From NCBI GenBank assembly GCA_964247975.1, contig CAXTWH010000016.1:33901-97900 (forward strand): 64,000 nucleotides of DNA, read 5' to 3'. Within the stretch, counting starts at the first letter, position 1, and every line of letters starts with the position of its first letter. The notes below the pieces were generated by a model. It had not been told where the DNA came from, made no database searches, and worked only from the letters and a program-made list of their open reading frames with translations. Source of the DNA: KBS-96 sp964247975 (GTDB taxonomy: Bacteria > Acidobacteriota > Terriglobia > Bryobacterales > Bryobacteraceae). Positions 60,142 to 64,000 of the stretch are shown here, in pieces. A program made the translations under genes and the position numbers.

Positions 60142-63100
60142 ATGCTGGACTTTTTTCTTAACAATCGCTGGCTGGTTTTAATTGGTTTGCTCGCGCTGAT
60201 CGTGGGCGGCGTTTATACGATGCTTCACTTGAACATCGAAGCCTACCCGGATTTAACCAACGTTCAAGTCGTAGTTACAACTGAAGCTCCCGGCATGTCG
60301 CCGGTGGAAGTGGAACAGCTTGTCACCTTTCCCATTGAAGTCACATTAATTGGAATGCCGAAAACGCAAACGGTCCGCTCCGTTTCAAAGCTCGGCTTAT
60401 CCATGATCACAATCGTGTTTGACGATTCCATGGATTTGTATCTGGCGCGGCAACTGGTGAATGAGCGCCTAGGCGAAGTACGCTCCCGCATTCCGAACGG
60501 TCTGGAACCGATGCTGGGACCGCTCGCTACGGCCTTTGGTGAAGTTTACCAATACACCTTGCAAGGCGGACATCTGGGCTTAATGGATTTGAAAACGCTG
60601 CATGACTGGCAGGTGCGCTATGAACTGCGCACAATTCCGGGCGTCAGCGAAATCAATTCCTGGGGCGGCTACACCAAGCAGTACACGGTGGAAGTGGACC
60701 CGCTGGCGCTTCGCCGCTACGGGTTAACGGTCCACGACATTGTGCAGCGCGTGGCCGACAACAATGCGAACTTTGGCGGCGGCTTCATTGAACACAACGA
60801 AGAACAGTACACCATTCGCGGCCTTGGGCGCGCGGACGGCGTTCCCGACCTGGAGCGCATTGTGGCGTTGTCCAACAACGGCGTGGCGGTACTGCTACGC
60901 GATGTAAGCAAAATCAAAGAACTTCCTTACCCGCGCCAAGGCGCAATTATGCGGGACGGTAAAGGCGAGTCCGTTTCCGGCATGGTGATTACTTTGAAAG
61001 GCGCCAACAGCCGCAAAATTATTCAGGATGTAAAACAGCGGATCGCCCAAATGAAACTGCCGCCGGGCGTACACTTGACGCCGTTCTACGACCAAAGCCA
61101 AGTCATCGACGCGACCATTGAAACTATCAAGCACAATCTGCTGGAAGCCGGTGTTCTGGTTTTGTGTGTTCTGCTGATTTTCCTGGGCGATTGGCGGGCC
61201 GCGTTGATTGTTGCTTCCGTGATTCCGCTGTCTCTGTTATTCGGCTTTCTCGGCATGACGGCCTTTGGCGTGTCGGCAAATCTGATGAGCCTGGGCGCGC
61301 TTGATTTCGGCATGATTGTGGACGGCTCGGTGGTGATGGTCGAGAATTTTGTCCGCCGATTGGAAAGCGGGGACCAGAAGGAAGCCAACCTGGTCGATCA
61401 ACTGCGGCCTGCCGTGCATGAAGTAGCCAAACCAATTGTTTTCGGCGTGGCAATTATTATCGCTGTTTACCTGCCGATTTTTACGCTGCAAGGGCTGGAA
61501 GGCCGCATGTTCCGGCCTATGGCCATTACGGTCTGCTCAGCGCTGGTCGGTTCTCTGCTGCTGGCCTTGTTTGCAATTCCGACCTTGTCCACTTTCTTAC
61601 TGAAACAGCGGCGCGGCGAAAACAGTAAAACACAAAAACGCAATTGGTTTTCACGCTTGCGCGATAAGTATCAACGATCTTTAAGCTGGGCTTTGAACCA
61701 TCGCTGGCCGGTGCTGATCGGCGCATCCGTTCTGGTGGCTGCTGCTCTTGTTTCGCTGAAGTTTATCGGAACCGAGTTTATGCCGAAGCTCGATGAAGGC
61801 TCCATTGTGGTTACTTCCCGCAAGCTGCCGGGCATTTCACTGGACGAATCCATTTACCTAGGCAATCAAATTGAAAAAGTAATTCGAAGTTTTCCGGAAA
61901 TAACTAGCGTCGTGAGTAAGCTGGGCCGTCCTGATCTTGCAACCGAAGCGATGGGCGTTGAAGAAACAGATTCTTACCTGTCTCTTGCTCCTGAAAAAAA
62001 CTGGAAATGCTGCCATTCAAAGGATGAATTGATTGACAAGTTGTCGCAGGCTCTTGGCAAATTACCGGGAATTGCTTTCGTGTTTACGCAGCCGATGGAG
62101 ATGCGCATGGATGAGGTGGTCACCGGCATTCGCGGCGATCTGGCATTGAAAATTTTCGGGGAAGATACTGATGTCTTGGATAAGCTCGCCGCGCGCGCCG
62201 TTTCACTGATCTCTTCCGTGCCGGGCGCGTCGGAAGTGCAGAAAGACAGTTCCAACGGCGTGGCGGAACTGCGCATTGACATTAACCGGGCCAAGCTCGA
62301 CCGCTACGGTTTGAACATTTCCGATGTGCGCGAGTTGGTGGAAACCATGCTCGGCGGCAAGCAGGTTTCCGAAATGGTGCAGGGCGAACAGCGGTTCGGC
62401 ATTGCGGTGCGCCTTCCGAACAGTTACCGCAACAACATTGACGCGCTAGGCGATTTGTACATGATTGCTCCCCAGGGCGAGCGCGTGCAGTTGAAGCAAG
62501 TGGCCGATCTCAGAACTGTGCGCGGCCCGCAGTTGGTGAATCGGGAAGACGCCCGGCGGCGCGTCGCGGTACAGGCCAGTGTGCGGAATCGCGATCTCGG
62601 CGGTTTTGTGCGGGATGCCCAGGCGAAAGTGGCAGCCGGAATGCGTTTTCCTTCTGGTTATACGGTGGATTGGGGCGGCCAGTTTGAAAATCAGAAACGC
62701 GCCGACCAGCGCCTGGCGATTGTGCTGCCGGTTTCCATTGTGATTATTTTCGGGCTTCTCTTTGCCACATTTCGAAACGCGAAACAGGCTTTGTTAATTC
62801 TGCTGATTGTTCCTTTTGCTTTGGTCGGCGGCGTGGGAGCGCTTTGGATCAGGGGCTTGAACCTGAGCTTGTCGGCTTCCATTGGCTTTATCGCTTTGTT
62901 TGGCGTGGCGGTTCTGAATGGAGTAGTGATGGTGAGCCATATTGACGCGCTCCGGGCAGCGGGCCGCAACATCACTGATGCGGTGAAAGAAGGCGCGGAA
63001 GACCGCTTGCGGCCGGTGTTGATGACGGCACTGGTCGCGAGCCTCGGCTTTATTCCGATGGCGATTGCTACGTCGCGGGGCGCGGAAGTACAGCGGCCGC

Positions 63101-63207
63101 TCGCTACGGTAGTGATTGGCGGCCTGATTACGGCTACGGCGTTAACGCTGTATCTGCTGCCGATGATGTATCCCTGGTTTGCACCGAAAGAAATTGAGAG
63201 GCAGTAG
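60142..63207 (+). CDS. Heavy-metal RND efflux pump (CusA/CzcA family)
   Basis: A 1021-residue inner-membrane proton/metal antiporter with two sets of six helices and two periplasmic loops. The family motif DFGMIVDGSVVMVENFVRR in helix 4 (near residue 390) carries the proton-relay Asp residues. PMEMRMDEVVTGIRGDLALK marks the HME-RND porter domain with Met-rich sequence, which might suit Cu(I)/Ag(I), although the metal cannot be decided. It is slightly shorter than typical members (about 1040). No metal-sensing regulator is adjacent. Confidence 0.93.
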   Translation: MLDFFLNNRWLVLIGLLALIVGGVYTMLHLNIEAYPDLTNVQVVVTTEAPGMSPVEVEQLVTFPIEVTLIGMPKTQTVRSVSKLGLSMITIVFDDSMDLYLARQLVNERLGEVRSRIPNGLEPMLGPLATAFGEVYQYTLQGGHLGLMDLKTLHDWQVRYELRTIPGVSEINSWGGYTKQYTVEVDPLALRRYGLTVHDIVQRVADNNANFGGGFIEHNEEQYTIRGLGRADGVPDLERIVALSNNGVAVLLRDVSKIKELPYPRQGAIMRDGKGESVSGMVITLKGANSRKIIQDVKQRIAQMKLPPGVHLTPFYDQSQVIDATIETIKHNLLEAGVLVLCVLLIFLGDWRAALIVASVIPLSLLFGFLGMTAFGVSANLMSLGALDFGMIVDGSVVMVENFVRRLESGDQKEANLVDQLRPAVHEVAKPIVFGVAIIIAVYLPIFTLQGLEGRMFRPMAITVCSALVGSLLLALFAIPTLSTFLLKQRRGENSKTQKRNWFSRLRDKYQRSLSWALNHRWPVLIGASVLVAAALVSLKFIGTEFMPKLDEGSIVVTSRKLPGISLDESIYLGNQIEKVIRSFPEITSVVSKLGRPDLATEAMGVEETDSYLSLAPEKNWKCCHSKDELIDKLSQALGKLPGIAFVFTQPMEMRMDEVVTGIRGDLALKIFGEDTDVLDKLAARAVSLISSVPGASEVQKDSSNGVAELRIDINRAKLDRYGLNISDVRELVETMLGGKQVSEMVQGEQRFGIAVRLPNSYRNNIDALGDLYMIAPQGERVQLKQVADLRTVRGPQLVNREDARRRVAVQASVRNRDLGGFVRDAQAKVAAGMRFPSGYTVDWGGQFENQKRADQRLAIVLPVSIVIIFGLLFATFRNAKQALLILLIVPFALVGGVGALWIRGLNLSLSASIGFIALFGVAVLNGVVMVSHIDALRAAGRNITDAVKEGAEDRLRPVLMTALVASLGFIPMAIATSRGAEVQRPLATVVIGGLITATALTLYLLPMMYPWFAPKEIERQ

Positions 63208-63359
63208 CCGCAGATATTTCGGTCACATTTCCGCGCAGCACCCCTCAGAAGTTGTGGTGATGATCACGAATCTCCTTTAGATATTCAGTTTTCAAATAGC
63301 CATTCAAGCGAACGCGGGAGGGGCGGAGCCGAGCCGGACGTTGGGGAAAAAAGTTTTAT

Positions 63360-64000
63360 TCAAGCAGCGGTTTGTTGACGGGTGCTGCTGCGTTTGGGAC
63401 CGGGTTGCGGTTGAGGTTGGGAAAGCGAGCCAAGCAGGAATCGGCGTTGACGGAAGAGCTGCCAAGTTTCGTTTGAACAAACGAAGCCAAACTGAGTTGG
63501 TTCCAGCTTTTCTTCCAGTGGCGGGTGATTGCAGGCCATCAGGTGCAGTTCTTCGAGTTCCTGTTGTTCTTGTTGTTTGCGGTCTTGCTGGATGTCGCGC
63601 AGTTGCTTGAGGGTTTGCAGGAAGCGGCGGTTTAAGCGCGATTCGTAGAGCGTTAATAACGCTAACGGATTGGCAGATTGGCGCAGGGTTTCGGCCATTG
63701 TTAAGGCGGCATGAGATTCGGCGTGGCCGGTATTCCAGAGTTCGCCCTGTTCGTCGTGACCGATGGCAAACAAATTGTGTTCGGCAGCGGCTAACCGGTG
63801 GAGGCGGAACTGGAGATCAGCGCAAGAGTTGGCTAATTGGATTTCGACGGCTCCGACCGGATTTAGCGAAGCGACGTAAGCTTCCGTAAACTCTTCATAA
63901 CTTTTCAGTTCTTCTTCGGGCAGGTGAATGACTTGGCTCAAGATACCGTGGCGGGTGGCGTTCAGGGCGGAACGGCTTTTGCCTGCTTCGGTTTTCGGGC
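63360..64000 (-). CDS. Uncharacterised protein with NA-x-x-HG N-terminal motif (partial)
   Basis: The frame is open from the stop at 63360 to the window edge, so the start lies outside. An internal TTG at 63941 is unlikely, because the residues before it (SRSALNATRHGILSQ) match the conserved N-terminus of a family with the form SRxNAxxHGLxxxxVVLPGE. The rest is helical, with ELHLMACNHPP near the C-terminus and a Gln/Pro-rich tail (SQPQPQPGPKRSS). From memory this family is multi-copy in Acidobacteria and often near mobile elements; the function is unknown. Confidence 0.6.
   Translation of the reverse strand, partial: PKTEAGKSRSALNATRHGILSQVIHLPEEELKSYEEFTEAYVASLNPVGAVEIQLANSCADLQFRLHRLAAAEHNLFAIGHDEQGELWNTGHAESHAALTMAETLRQSANPLALLTLYESRLNRRFLQTLKQLRDIQQDRKQQEQQELEELHLMACNHPPLEEKLEPTQFGFVCSNETWQLFRQRRFLLGSLSQPQPQPGPKRSSTRQQTAA

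Noticed and set aside
1..64000. CRISPR arrays, prophage or intact insertion sequences
   Set aside because: No regularly spaced repeats, transposase, integrase or phage structural genes were seen; only single-gene decay and one possibly mobile-element-associated family.

Overview
The window looks like a chromosomal segment of a member of the Acidobacteriota, probably close to Bryobacterales/Solibacter-type soil bacteria. This is an inference. It rests on the gene families (CRTAC/UnbV and FG-GAP repeat proteins coupled to TPR and multiheme cytochrome genes, MacB-type permeases without partners, secreted M28 and M20 peptidases, a JAMM-like/TonB fusion) and on moderate GC with many GTG/TTG starts. 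No rRNA or marker gene is present to prove it.

Left part (1-20 kb). A high-affinity K+ uptake operon lies on the minus strand: a shortened KdpD-type kinase, KdpE, an unannotated 27-residue membrane peptide, KdpF, KdpA and a KdpB cut by the window edge. A set of four roughly 11-bp-phased ATAAGG-type repeats sits just upstream of the structural genes and is a good KdpE operator candidate. Then come a secreted M28 peptidase, an MscS channel, a YheT-like hydrolase, two overlapping FtsX/MacB permeases without an ATPase, an SMP-30 lactonase-like protein, a secreted START-like protein, an M20 peptidase, MurJ, a zinc-ribbon coiled-coil protein and convergent MtaB (tRNA modification).

Middle (19.6-34.1 kb). 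A small secreted repeat protein is followed by a three-gene minus-strand operon: TPR plus FG-GAP protein, membrane pentaheme cytochrome with TPRs, and CRTAC/UnbV protein. Divergent from it is a fusion of a degenerate JAMM-like domain with a TonB C-terminus. Next are a NarL-type histidine kinase preceded by an in-frame PAS remnant, a secreted beta-helix protein, and a decayed toxin-antitoxin locus (intact DUF2384 antitoxin, broken RES toxin). A compact element follows with a 24-codon ORF behind a near-perfect Shine-Dalgarno and strong hairpins, then a small C2HC zinc-finger protein and tRNA-Leu(UAG).

Right part (34.1-56.4 kb). A long minus-strand exopolysaccharide locus reads NusG-like antiterminator, ribbon-helix-helix protein, Wza-like export protein, Wzc-like tyrosine kinase, WbaP-like initiating transferase, Wzx flippase, glycosyltransferases, a nucleotide-sugar module (RfbF, SDR, C-methyltransferase), a 2OG oxygenase, a GT14 enzyme, a second C-methyltransferase, two GT4 enzymes, a GT2-methyltransferase fusion, a polysaccharide deacetylase and a final GT2. 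No Wzy polymerase and no CDP-glucose 4,6-dehydratase are visible. About 1.2 kb without an intact gene precedes the locus.

Right end (57.6-64 kb). A plus-strand CusCBA/CzcCBA-like heavy-metal RND efflux operon is followed by a minus-strand gene of unknown function that runs off the window.
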